A stretch of 59,514 nt of DNA from Lysobacterales bacterium (GTDB lineage: Bacteria > Pseudomonadota > Gammaproteobacteria > Xanthomonadales > Xanthomonadaceae): contig JAFLDZ010000022.1 in assembly GCA_017302135.1 (NCBI GenBank), forward strand, positions 1 through 59,514, written 5' to 3'. Of this stretch, positions 17,711 to 25,352 are shown piece after piece. The position numbers and the translations under genes were made by a program. Positions within the stretch are counted from its first letter, which is position 1. Each line of letters opens with the position of its first letter. Below the pieces are notes generated by a model, which saw only the letters and a list, made by a program, of their open reading frames with translations, was not told the origin of the DNA and searched no databases.

Positions 17711-18163
17711 ATGATGTCATCGTCGCTGCCGCCCGGCACCGTTTCGCCGATCGCCAGAAGCATTCGTCTGCTCGAATACATCGGCCTGGTCATCGTGTTG
17801 CTGGTGACGATCGCGGCTGGCGCGAATCTGCTGTTGACGATGCTGCGCGCTCGACAAGCCGGCATCGCCGATCTGCTTCTGTTGTTCATGTATCTCGAAA
17901 TCGTGTCGATGGTCGAAACCTACTGGCGCATGGGCAAACTGCCGGTGCGGATGCCGCTCTACATCGCAATGGTCGGCATCGCCCGTCACCTGATGGCCGA
18001 TTCGGCCTATCACTCTCCGTTGCTGATGATCAGCGGTGCGGGCGCCATCGTCCTGCTTGCCCTTGGGGTGCTGATCGTCCGCTTCGGGCATACCCGCTAC
18101 CCGTACGAACAGACGCTCGGCCCCGATATCGAGGACGAACCCACGGTCCGGAGCCGGTCATGA
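17711..18163 (+). CDS. PsiE family membrane protein
   Basis: 150 residues, four predicted membrane segments. The stretch LLLLFMYLEIVSMVETYW followed by GKLPVRMPLYIAMVGIARHL is the PsiE (phosphate-starvation-inducible E) signature. The molecular function of the family is unknown. The start is ATG 17711 or 17714. It overlaps the following DUF2798 gene by 4 nt. Why a PsiE gene sits in a sulfur operon is unclear. Confidence 0.85.
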   Translation: MMSSSLPPGTVSPIARSIRLLEYIGLVIVLLVTIAAGANLLLTMLRARQAGIADLLLLFMYLEIVSMVETYWRMGKLPVRMPLYIAMVGIARHLMADSAYHSPLLMISGAGAIVLLALGVLIVRFGHTRYPYEQTLGPDIEDEPTVRSRS

Positions 18164-18405
18164 ACGATAAGCGCCTGTCGAAGCGCTGGTTTCCGTGGAT
18201 GTTCGCGTTATTGATGGGCGGTGGCATGACCGCCATCGTGACGCTCGCGCTGACGCTTGCGCAGGATCCCTGGCAACTGCCGTCGCTCCTGCGCTGGCTG
18301 CAGCGCTGGGCGTTGGCTTGGGCGGTGGCGACGCCGGTCATCGTCTGGCTGGCGCCGCGTACGCGCCGCATCGCTGCCCGTTTCGCCGTTCCCCCGGAGG
18401 CTTGA
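18160..18405 (+). CDS. DUF2798-like two-segment membrane protein
   Basis: 81 residues. Two hydrophobic helices (about residues 12-31 and 50-66) follow a basic N-terminus (MNDKRLSKRWFPWMFALLMGG begins it). Family placement is from the pattern R-F...LLMG.MT..VT and the short two-helix layout. Function unknown. ATG 18160 overlaps the PsiE stop and the gene ends 3 nt before trxC, so it lies firmly in the operon. Confidence 0.75.
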   Translation: MNDKRLSKRWFPWMFALLMGGGMTAIVTLALTLAQDPWQLPSLLRWLQRWALAWAVATPVIVWLAPRTRRIAARFAVPPEA

Positions 18406-18408
18406 ATC

Positions 18409-18864
18409 ATGTCGCACGACGCGTCTGTCGAAACGTTCGAAATCGCCTGCCCGCATTGCGATGCGCTCAACCGTTTGCCCGCTGGACGTCTCGGCGACGA
18501 CCCGGTCTGCGGTCGCTGCAAGCGCGTGATGTTCGAAGGCGTGCCGCTGGCGCTGTCCGCAGCGAAGTTCGAGGCGCACGCATTGCGCAGCGATTTGCCG
18601 CTGCTGATCGATTTCTGGGCCGCGTGGTGCGGCCCGTGCCGGATGATGGCGCCGCAGTTCGAGGCTGCCGCCGCGCAACTGGAGCCGCAGGTGCGGCTGG
18701 CCAAGCTCGACACCGAGGCCGAGCCCGGTCTGGCGCAGCGCTACAACATCCGCAGTATTCCGACGATGGTGCTGTTGCATCGCGGGCGCGAGATCGCGCG
18801 CATGTCCGGTGCGCTCTCGCTGCCGCAGATCGTCGGTTGGACGCAGCAGCATCTGCCGCAATGA
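18409..18864 (+). CDS. trxC: Thioredoxin 2 (TrxC) with N-terminal zinc finger
   Basis: 151 residues. An N-terminal zinc ribbon (CPHC at 14-17 and CGRC at 34-37) precedes the thioredoxin fold with active site WCGPC (Cys74, Cys77) and the cis-proline region SIPTM. Thioredoxin 2 is a cytosolic disulfide reductase linked to oxidative stress and can also reduce protein persulfides. It starts 3 nt after the DUF2798 gene. Here it probably regenerates OsmC or repairs persulfidated thiols. Confidence 0.95.
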   Translation: MSHDASVETFEIACPHCDALNRLPAGRLGDDPVCGRCKRVMFEGVPLALSAAKFEAHALRSDLPLLIDFWAAWCGPCRMMAPQFEAAAAQLEPQVRLAKLDTEAEPGLAQRYNIRSIPTMVLLHRGREIARMSGALSLPQIVGWTQQHLPQ

Positions 18865-18906
18865 ATCGTTCGTGCCCATCAGTTCGTACCCTCAGGGAAA
18901 ACCGCC

Positions 18907-19542
18907 ATGTCGCTCCGCCACTTTGTCGTCGTCGCGCTGATATCGGCTGCGACTTTCGTGTCCTCGCTGTCCGTGCTGTCCGCACGCGAGCCCGAACCTG
19001 CAATGTCCGCTTCGGTCGCCAGTCCAGGCGCGTGGCTGCGCGTGCAGGGCGATGGTCGCTATTCCGCAGGACAGCCCACGGCCGAACAATTGCGGACGCT
19101 GTCTGCGCACGGCATCGGCGTGGTGATCGATCTGCGCGCCGATTCCGAAACGCCCGAGCTCGACGAAGCCGCCCTGGTGCGTTCGCTCGGTCTGGATTAC
19201 CACAATCTGCCCGTGGGAGGCGCTGCAGGGTTGACGCGCGACAACGTGCAGGCGCTGGACCGGCTCATCGCCGATGCCGGCGATCGTCCACTGCTGGTGC
19301 ATTGCGCCAGCAGCAACCGCGTGGGTGCGATGATGGCGCTGCGCGAGGCTTGGTTGCGCGGTGCGACATCAGGGCATGCGCTCGAAGTCGGCCGCGCTTG
19401 GGGCATGAAGGGCTTGGAGTCGGATGTGAACGCGCTGCTGCAGACGACGGACCAGGCTACCGTTTCGAGCGCGCGATCGCTGGAGCCTTCGCAATGGACG
19501 CCGTCTCAGGCGCAGTCCAATCCTGCCGATAGTTCCGATTGA
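18907..19542 (+). CDS. Exported DUF442 (Blh-type) tyrosine-phosphatase-like protein
   Basis: 211 residues. A hydrophobic N-terminal segment (about 5-25, ending ...SLSVLSA) suggests a signal peptide. The rest matches the DUF442 / beta-lactamase-hydrolase-like phosphatase fold: GQPTAEQLRTLSAHGIGVVIDLRAD, then the P-loop HCASSNRVG with Cys133 and Arg138 (HCx4R, one residue shorter than the classic HCx5R). In Xylella and Agrobacterium this domain is fused to a persulfide dioxygenase in Blh of the BigR operon; here it is separate and apparently periplasmic. The tail after residue 180 is Ser/Gln/Pro-rich. It is the last gene of the run. Confidence 0.83.
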   Translation: MSLRHFVVVALISAATFVSSLSVLSAREPEPAMSASVASPGAWLRVQGDGRYSAGQPTAEQLRTLSAHGIGVVIDLRADSETPELDEAALVRSLGLDYHNLPVGGAAGLTRDNVQALDRLIADAGDRPLLVHCASSNRVGAMMALREAWLRGATSGHALEVGRAWGMKGLESDVNALLQTTDQATVSSARSLEPSQWTPSQAQSNPADSSD

Positions 19543-19560
19543 GCGGACGCGCGCTGTGCT

Positions 19561-20424
19561 TCAGAACTGGTCCAGCGGCAGTTTCAGATAGCGCACGCCA
19601 TTGTCTTCGGGTTCCGGCAGCTGGCCGGCGCGGATATTGATCTGCACGGACGGCAGCAACAGCGCCGGCATCGCCAGCGTCGCATCGCGCGCGGTGCGCA
19701 CGGCGACGAAGTCGTCTTCGCTCACGTCTTCGCGCACGTGGATGTTGCCTGCCTTCTGCGCGGCGATCGTGGTTTCGCATGCATAGGCGCGGCCGCCGGG
19801 CGCGTAGTCGTGGCACACGAACACGCGCGTATCGCCGGGCAGCGCGAACAGGCGATGGATCGAGCGATACAGCGTGCGGGCGTCGCCGCCGGGGAAATCG
19901 CAGCGTGCGGTGCCGCCATCGGGCATGAAGATCGAATCGCCGACAAACAGCGCATCGCCGATGCGGTAGGCAACGCTGTCGTTGGTATGCCCAGGCACCG
20001 CGATCACTTCGGCTTCGATATCGCCCAACGCGAAGCGCTCGCCGTCCGCGAACAGATGATCGAACTGGGAGCCGTCGATCGGGAAATGTTCGCCGAGATT
20101 GAAAATGGGTCGAAAGGTCTTCTGGACCTTGCGGATGCCTTCGCCGATCGCCAGTTGCGCTTGCGGGTATTGCGATTTCAGCCAGTGCCCGGCGCTGAGG
20201 TGATCGGCATGCGCATGGGTTTCCAGCAGCCAGTGGACTTCCAGCGACTGCGCGCGGACGTGATCGACGAGCTGCTGTGCCGATGTCGTCGACGTACGTC
20301 CGGATTTGGCGTCGAAATCCAGCACCGGGTCGATGATCGCGGCCTGACGGCTGTGCGGATCGGCGACGACATGGCTCCAGGTCCAACTGTCGGCGTGGAA
20401 GAATGGCGAGACGGCGAGGGTCAT
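19561..20424 (-). CDS. Persulfide dioxygenase (ETHE1/Blh-like metallo-beta-lactamase fold)
   Basis: 287 residues from ATG 20424, which has an AGGAG site 6 nt upstream; longer in-frame starts have none. ETHE1-type enzymes oxidise glutathione persulfide to sulfite and glutathione with a mononuclear iron. Metal ligands: His70, His72, Asp74, His75 (THAHADH), His146 (PGHTND), Asp163 (GDSIF) and His205 (CHDY). The sequence around GTARCDFPGGDARTLYRSI resembles Blh more than human ETHE1. It converges on the operon end with 18 bp between stops, so it has its own promoter. It completes sulfide to persulfide to sulfite oxidation in this locus. Confidence 0.9.
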   Translation of the reverse strand: MTLAVSPFFHADSWTWSHVVADPHSRQAAIIDPVLDFDAKSGRTSTTSAQQLVDHVRAQSLEVHWLLETHAHADHLSAGHWLKSQYPQAQLAIGEGIRKVQKTFRPIFNLGEHFPIDGSQFDHLFADGERFALGDIEAEVIAVPGHTNDSVAYRIGDALFVGDSIFMPDGGTARCDFPGGDARTLYRSIHRLFALPGDTRVFVCHDYAPGGRAYACETTIAAQKAGNIHVREDVSEDDFVAVRTARDATLAMPALLLPSVQINIRAGQLPEPEDNGVRYLKLPLDQF

Positions 20425-20507
20425 GGCGGGCTCCTGCGTATGCCGCGATTCTATCGCCACTGCGCATCCGCATCGCATGCCACCGCGCCAGCCGGCATAA
20501 TCGGTCG

Positions 20508-21455
20508 ATGACGAACACACTTCCCCTGCTGATCGATACCGACCCCGGCGTGGACGACGCGCTGGCCCTGCTGATGGCTTTCGATGCGCCGCATCACGAG
20601 GTCGTCGCACTCACCATCGCCGCCGGCAACGTCGGCCTGAAACATACGGTCGGCAACGCGCTGAAACTCTGCGAAGTCGCGGGTGTGGATGTGCCGGTGT
20701 TCGCCGGCTGCGATGCGCCGCTGCTGCATCCGGCGCCGGACGCGTCGTACGTACACGGACGCGACGGGTTCGGCGATATCGGCTACGCGCCTGCGATTAA
20801 ACAGGCTGAGGCCGAACACGCGGCGCTGGCGATGATCCGGCTCTCGCATGCGCACGCCGGCAGGCTCGTGGTCTGCATGCTGGGGCCGCTGACCAACCTC
20901 GCGGTGGCGCTGAAGCTCGATCCGAGCCTGCCGCAGCGAATCGGCCGCATGGTGGTGATGGGTGGCGCCGTGACCGGGCAGGGCAACACCACGCCGACGG
21001 CCGAGTTCAACATCGGCTTCGACCCGGAGGCGGCGCACCTGGTGTTCGGTGCGTTCGCCGCTGCCGGCGCAATGGTCGAGGTCGCGGACTGGGAGGCGGT
21101 GATCCGCCACGGCTTCCTGCATACCGAAGTCGAGCGCTGGCTGCAGGCCGAACACCCTCGCGCGAAGTTCTACGAGGCGATCTCGCGCAAGACCCGCGAA
21201 TGGTCCGCCGGGCTGCGCGGCGAGCGTTGGCATGCCGCCGATGCGCTGGCCATGGCGCTGCTTGTGGCGCCGGAGGGCGTGCGCGAACGCGCGGTCCGGC
21301 CGATTCGGGTGGAACTGACCGGAGCGGAGACCCGTGGCGCTACGGTGGTCGACTGGAACCGTCGCAGCGGCCGTCCGGACAATGCCGAGATATTGATGAC
21401 CTACGATCAGGCGGCCTTCGAGGCCCTGATCCGCAACGCTTTACGCGCCGATTGA
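20508..21455 (+). CDS. Inosine-uridine type nucleoside hydrolase
   Basis: 315 residues. It cleaves ribonucleosides to base and ribose for purine and pyrimidine salvage. The calcium-binding signature DTDPGVDDALALLMA is at the N-terminus, and GPLTNLAVAL, MGGAVTGQGNTTPTAEFN and WHAADALAMA supply the other conserved active-site parts. The ATG at 20508 has no ribosome binding site; a possible -10 (CATAAT, 20496-20501) lies only 7 nt upstream, so a leaderless mRNA is possible. It is divergent from the persulfide dioxygenase, with an 83-bp gap. Confidence 0.92.
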   Translation: MTNTLPLLIDTDPGVDDALALLMAFDAPHHEVVALTIAAGNVGLKHTVGNALKLCEVAGVDVPVFAGCDAPLLHPAPDASYVHGRDGFGDIGYAPAIKQAEAEHAALAMIRLSHAHAGRLVVCMLGPLTNLAVALKLDPSLPQRIGRMVVMGGAVTGQGNTTPTAEFNIGFDPEAAHLVFGAFAAAGAMVEVADWEAVIRHGFLHTEVERWLQAEHPRAKFYEAISRKTREWSAGLRGERWHAADALAMALLVAPEGVRERAVRPIRVELTGAETRGATVVDWNRRSGRPDNAEILMTYDQAAFEALIRNALRAD

Positions 21456-21496
21456 GGGCAGGGGCCGGCCGTGCGCTCGATGGGATGAACCAAGGC

Positions 21497-21525
21497 TTGA
21501 GCAGGACGCAGTGCGCCGCTATAAT
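21497..21525 (+). promoter_or_regulatory. Strong sigma-70 promoter of rpmE2
   Basis: TTGAGC at 21497-21502 and a perfect TATAAT at 21520-21525 are separated by 17 bp, 32 nt before the L31 start. I see no Zur-like palindrome here, although type B L31 genes are Zur-controlled in many bacteria. Confidence 0.8.
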
Positions 21526-21556
21526 GCCCGGCTTTCCGCTCAACTCTGGTGCCGCC

Positions 21557-21799
21557 ATGAAGGCCGACATCCATCCCGATTACCGTCAGGTCGTGTTCCA
21601 GGACGTGACCTCGGACTTCAAGATCCTCACCCGCTCGACCCTTGGCAGCAAGGAAACGACGAAGTGGGAAGACGGCAACGAGTATCCGCTGATCAAGGTC
21701 GAAATCTCCTCGTCTTCGCATCCGTTCTACACGGGCAAGCACAAGCTGATCGATACCAGCGGTCGCGTCGACAAATTCCGCAAGCGCTACGGCAAGTAA
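21557..21799 (+). CDS. rpmE2: 50S ribosomal protein L31 type B
   Basis: 80 residues. MKADIHPDYRQVVFQD and KWEDGNEYPLIKVEISS are characteristic. There is no zinc-binding cysteine set, so this is the zinc-independent paralogue. In many bacteria it replaces the zinc form during zinc limitation; here a strong promoter without an obvious Zur site suggests it may be the constitutive L31. It lies upstream of gltA. Whether a zinc-type rpmE exists elsewhere in the genome cannot be seen. Confidence 0.97.
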   Translation: MKADIHPDYRQVVFQDVTSDFKILTRSTLGSKETTKWEDGNEYPLIKVEISSSSHPFYTGKHKLIDTSGRVDKFRKRYGK

Positions 21800-21870
21800 T
21801 CGCGCTTCGCGGGTCCGGTTCGCCATTCCGGCGAACCTTGGCATTCGCGATGTGTACCGTATGCACGCCA

Positions 21871-21896
21871 CAACGGCCGCCACCAGGCGGCCGTTG
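21871..21896 (+). terminator. Strong hairpin downstream of rpmE2
   Basis: An 11-bp perfect stem (CAACGGCCGCC / GGCGGCCGTTG) with an ACCA loop is followed by TCGTGTCCGCTCTTT. A weaker hairpin (GGTTCGCC / GGCGAACC) lies at 21817-21837. The U tract is poor, so termination is likely but not certain. The rest of the 284-bp gap before gltA holds no gene that I can support. Confidence 0.6.
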
Positions 21897-22083
21897 TCGT
21901 GTCCGCTCTTTGCGCGCGGCGCCGCAGAGCGTCTTCGACCAAAGTCCAGAGCCGGTGCTCGAATAGCGATATGCAATAATCGCCGTTCGTCGCGACTGCG
22001 GTTGCGGCTTCCTTCCCCGAATGTTCCGCCGCCCCAGCGCAGGCCGATGTTCACGTCATTACAAGCTTCAGTGGGAGTGCGCC

Positions 22084-23388
22084 GTGTCTCAACAGGATTC
22101 TTCTGCCCCAACCCAGGTCACCGTGACCGCCGGCGAGAAGTCGGTCATCCTGCCGGTCCATACCGGCACCCTCGGTAATCCCTGCGTCGATATCGCGAAG
22201 CTGCCGAAAGAAACCGGCCTGTTCACCTACGACTCCGGCTTCATGGCCACCGCGTCGTGCCGCTCCGCCATCACCTACATCGATGGCGACAACGGCGTAC
22301 TGATGTACCGCGGTTACCCGATCGAACAGCTGTCCGAGCATTCCAGCTTTCTCGAAGTGGCCTATCTGCTGATGAATGGCGAATTGCCGAACCAGCAGGA
22401 GTTCTCCAAGTTCGAGCACGAAGTCACGCATCACACGATGATGCACGAGGCGTTCCGCACCTTCCTGTTCGGCTTCCGCCACGACGCCCACCCGATGGCG
22501 ATGCTGGTCGGCATGCTCGGCTCGATGGCCAGCTTCTATCACAACACCCTCGATCTCGAAGACGCCGAGCAGCGGCGCATGGCCGCGATCCGGTTGATCG
22601 CGAAAGTGCCGACCATCGCGGCTTCGTGCTATCGCTATTCGATCGGTTGGCCGATCCGCTACCCGAAGAACAATCTCGAATACGTCACCCGCTTCCTGCA
22701 CATGATGAAGGAAGTGCCGAGCGAACCGCTCGCGCTCAGCCCGGTGGCCGCCAAGGCGCTGGATCTGCTGTTCATCCTGCATGCCGATCACGAGCAGAAC
22801 GCTTCCACCTCGACGGTTCGCCTGGTCGGTTCCACCGGCGCCAATCCCTACGCCTGCGTCGCCGCCGGTGTGGCCGCGCTCTGGGGTCCGGCGCACGGTG
22901 GCGCGAACGAAGCCGTGCTCAAGATGCTCGAAGAAATCGGCCGCCCGGAAAACGTGCAGTCGGCGATCGACAAGGCCAAGAACAAGGAATCGGGCTTCCG
23001 TCTGATGGGCTTCGGCCACCGCGTGTACAAGAATTTCGATCCGCGCGCGAAGATCATCCGCGAGATGTGCCACAAGGTGCTGAACGAGCTGGGCGTCAAC
23101 GACCCGCTGCTGGAAGTGGCGATGAAGCTGGAAGAGGCCGCGCTGAAGGACGAATACTTCGTGCAGCGCAAGCTGTATCCGAACGTCGACTTCTATTCCG
23201 GCATCATCTACAAGGCGTTGGGTATCCCGACCGAGATGTTCACGGTGATGTTCGCGATCGCGCGCACCGCCGGCTGGGTTGCGCACTGGCTGGAACAGCA
23301 GACGGATCCCGAAGCCAAGATCGGTCGCCCGCGCCAGATCTACACCGGCTACGCCGCGCGCAATTACGCTCCGCTCGACAAGCGCTGA
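22084..23388 (+). CDS. gltA: Citrate synthase (type II, hexameric class)
   Basis: 434 residues from a GTG start at 22084, preceded by GGGAG; the N-terminus MSQQDSSAP... fits better than the longer in-frame ATG start at 22021. It condenses acetyl-CoA and oxaloacetate in the TCA cycle. Catalytic residues are visible: LHADHEQNASTSTVR, GPAHGGANEAVLKML, GFGHRVYKNFDPRA and the Asp of YPNVDFYSG. The length and N-terminal beta region match the proteobacterial NADH-sensitive type. It is followed directly by its own terminator, so it is monocistronic. Confidence 0.97.
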   Translation: MSQQDSSAPTQVTVTAGEKSVILPVHTGTLGNPCVDIAKLPKETGLFTYDSGFMATASCRSAITYIDGDNGVLMYRGYPIEQLSEHSSFLEVAYLLMNGELPNQQEFSKFEHEVTHHTMMHEAFRTFLFGFRHDAHPMAMLVGMLGSMASFYHNTLDLEDAEQRRMAAIRLIAKVPTIAASCYRYSIGWPIRYPKNNLEYVTRFLHMMKEVPSEPLALSPVAAKALDLLFILHADHEQNASTSTVRLVGSTGANPYACVAAGVAALWGPAHGGANEAVLKMLEEIGRPENVQSAIDKAKNKESGFRLMGFGHRVYKNFDPRAKIIREMCHKVLNELGVNDPLLEVAMKLEEAALKDEYFVQRKLYPNVDFYSGIIYKALGIPTEMFTVMFAIARTAGWVAHWLEQQTDPEAKIGRPRQIYTGYAARNYAPLDKR

Positions 23389-23410
23389 TCATCGCAAGGC
23401 ATTGCCTCGA

Positions 23411-23434
23411 CAAGCCCCGCCTCGGCGGGGCTTT
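23411..23434 (+). terminator. Rho-independent terminator of gltA
   Basis: The stem AAGCCCCGCC / GGCGGGGCTT with a TC loop is followed by TTGCGTTT, 23 nt after the citrate synthase stop. Confidence 0.9.
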
Positions 23435-23540
23435 TGCGTTTGATGGGCGATGCGGTCAACGCATTGCGGGATTGGTGCGTTGAATGACTGCTGTCGCGAT
23501 ATGCGGCCGCAGTCCCGAGACTTCCAGGAAGAAGAATCCC

Positions 23541-24599
23541 ATGTCATCGCTTTCGCGCTTTCCCCCCGCTTTCACTGTCCGCAATCTTTCCGCCCTGTGT
23601 GCGACCGCTCTGGTCGCGTGCGTTGCTTCGCCGCAGGTATGGGCATGTACGCCTGTGCCATTGTCGTCGGGCGCGCAGGGATCCGACCTCTGCTATGGCC
23701 CGGCCACATGGAACGAACCGACGCTTGGAGGCCGCGGGCTGGAGCAGAATTTCGACTTCTACCCCGCGCCGACTGCAGCGCTGCCCGCGCCGCTGATCAT
23801 CTGGGCGCATCCCAATGGCATGAGCAAGTCGCTCACGCCCGGTCGCGACACCTATCAAGCGCTGGTGGTGCCGGCGCTCGCGGCGGGATTTTCGTTCGCA
23901 TCGATCGAGTTCCGGCATCCGGTGACCAATGAAGTCGAGGCCGACAGCCCGGGCAATCCCGGCGTTCCGCATCGCGACATCGCCCGCGCGCTGCAGTTCA
24001 TCCGCGCCAACGCGGCGGCGCTCGGCATCGACAAGCGCAACGTCTTTTTCGTGGGTGGTTCGCGCGGTACGTTGACGCTATGGACCGCGTTGCAGGACGA
24101 CATGGCGATCCCGGACAGTCCGGACCCGGTCGCGCGGCAGTCCACGCGCGTCAATGCGGTCTTCGGCGTGAATGCGCAGACGACCTACGACGGTCTGGAG
24201 TTCGCGAATCTGTTCCTCGTTCCGGAAGACCGTTCGATCGCGAAGGCGGCCTGGCGGCTCGAACATCCGAAGTTCGCGCAGTTCGGCAGCGCCATACAGA
24301 GCGTGGCCGCGTCGTCGCCCGCCGACCCGCCGGTGATGCTGCGCTACGACCAGCCTTTCGTTCGCCGCCTCATCACGATCGAAGAGTTGGAAAGCATGGT
24401 CGAAGTGCACTACCCCGACTTCGGCCTGGCGCTGTGCGCGGCCTATCGGCAAGCGTATGGGTCTTCATCGCGTTGTACCGCGGTCGCCGATCCGGGCTAC
24501 GCCACTGCGGGCCCCGCATACGCCGGCTATATCGATTTCTTCAAGCTGCATCTCAAGGGCCGGCCGGCGCCGGTGTTGCCGGCCTTGCCGCTGGATTGA
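23541..24599 (+). CDS. Secreted alpha/beta-hydrolase, esterase-like
   Basis: 352 residues. The N-terminal signal peptide (RNLSALCATALVACVASPQVWA, part shown) is followed by several cysteines. APLIIWAHPNG gives the oxyanion-hole strand, HRDIARALQFIRANAAALGID is the pattern before the nucleophile elbow in BD-FAE/esterase-type hydrolases, and FVGGSRGTLT holds a GxSxG nucleophile serine. A tentative acid/His pair lies in the C-terminal half. The substrate is unknown. AGGAAG precedes the ATG at 23541. It is transcribed alone, convergent with dps. Confidence 0.72.
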   Translation: MSSLSRFPPAFTVRNLSALCATALVACVASPQVWACTPVPLSSGAQGSDLCYGPATWNEPTLGGRGLEQNFDFYPAPTAALPAPLIIWAHPNGMSKSLTPGRDTYQALVVPALAAGFSFASIEFRHPVTNEVEADSPGNPGVPHRDIARALQFIRANAAALGIDKRNVFFVGGSRGTLTLWTALQDDMAIPDSPDPVARQSTRVNAVFGVNAQTTYDGLEFANLFLVPEDRSIAKAAWRLEHPKFAQFGSAIQSVAASSPADPPVMLRYDQPFVRRLITIEELESMVEVHYPDFGLALCAAYRQAYGSSSRCTAVADPGYATAGPAYAGYIDFFKLHLKGRPAPVLPALPLD

Positions 24600-24624
24600 T
24601 GCATCGCGGGCTTTCTGCGCGAAT

Positions 24625-24652
24625 CCCGGGTGGCTGTGTACCGCCACCCGGG
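24625..24652. terminator. Hairpin between convergent hydrolase and dps genes
   Basis: A 10-bp perfect stem (CCCGGGTGGC / GCCACCCGGG) with an 8-nt loop lies between the two stop codons. No clear U tract is present, so it may be a weak terminator or a transcript-stabilising hairpin. Confidence 0.5.
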
Positions 24653-24706
24653 GACGCGACGATCGGGTCACGCCCAGCATTCAGGTCCGGCGTTAACGCC
24701 AAGCGC

Positions 24707-25270
24707 TCAGGCCAGCAGCGAGCGCAGCATCCACGCGTTCTTCTCGTGGATGTTGAGGCGCTGGGTCATGAGGTCGGTGGTGGGGTCGTCCCCCGCGTTG
24801 TCCGCAGTCTTCAGCACCTTGCGTGCGGTGCGGCAGACCGCTTCGTTGCCGGTGACGAGCTGGCGCACCATCTCGCGCCAGTCGGCGGTGTCGGTCAGTC
24901 CCGGCTCTTCGGCGATCGAGCTGAGTTTGATGAATTCGGCGTAGGACCCGGGCGCATTGAAGCCCAGCGCGCGGATGCGCTCGGCGGTCTCGTCCAGTGC
25001 GGTCCACTGCTCGGTGTACTGGCCTTCGAACATCACATGCAGGCTGTTGAACATCGGCCCGTTGACGTTCCAGTGGAAATTGTGGGTCTTCAGGTACAGG
25101 GTGAAGCTGTCGGCGAGGAAGCGCGACAGACCCTCGGCGACCTTCTTGCGATCGGACGACGAGATCCCGATATCGATCTCGCCCGCGCTGGCGTCCGCAT
25201 GCGCTTTGGTGGAGCTCTTGCTGGCGGAAAGGGATTTGCCGGCTTTTTCGGTTTTCGATGATTTGGCCAT
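24707..25270 (-). CDS. dps: Dps family ferritin-like DNA-protection protein
   Basis: 187 residues. Dps dodecamers oxidise Fe(II) with hydrogen peroxide and coat DNA in stationary phase. The ferroxidase-centre pattern is complete: KTHNFHWNVNG, then LHVMFEGQY and LDETAERIRALG. The N-terminal 30 residues are Lys/Ser/Ala-rich, like the basic DNA-binding tails of other Dps proteins. The gene is divergent from hrpA with an 82-bp gap. No OxyR site can be called by eye. Confidence 0.94.
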   Translation of the reverse strand: MAKSSKTEKAGKSLSASKSSTKAHADASAGEIDIGISSSDRKKVAEGLSRFLADSFTLYLKTHNFHWNVNGPMFNSLHVMFEGQYTEQWTALDETAERIRALGFNAPGSYAEFIKLSSIAEEPGLTDTADWREMVRQLVTGNEAVCRTARKVLKTADNAGDDPTTDLMTQRLNIHEKNAWMLRSLLA

Positions 25271-25352
25271 GACTCGTCTCCGGACGGGGGATCAATCACA
25301 CTATCGTCCCGCAGGCCGCATTAGAAATCCGTTTTTTCGAAGACAGCCATTG

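Noticed and set aside
21801..22083. Small open frame encoding a short Arg-rich peptide before gltA
   Set aside because: No ribosome binding site or homology; it overlaps hairpins downstream of rpmE2.
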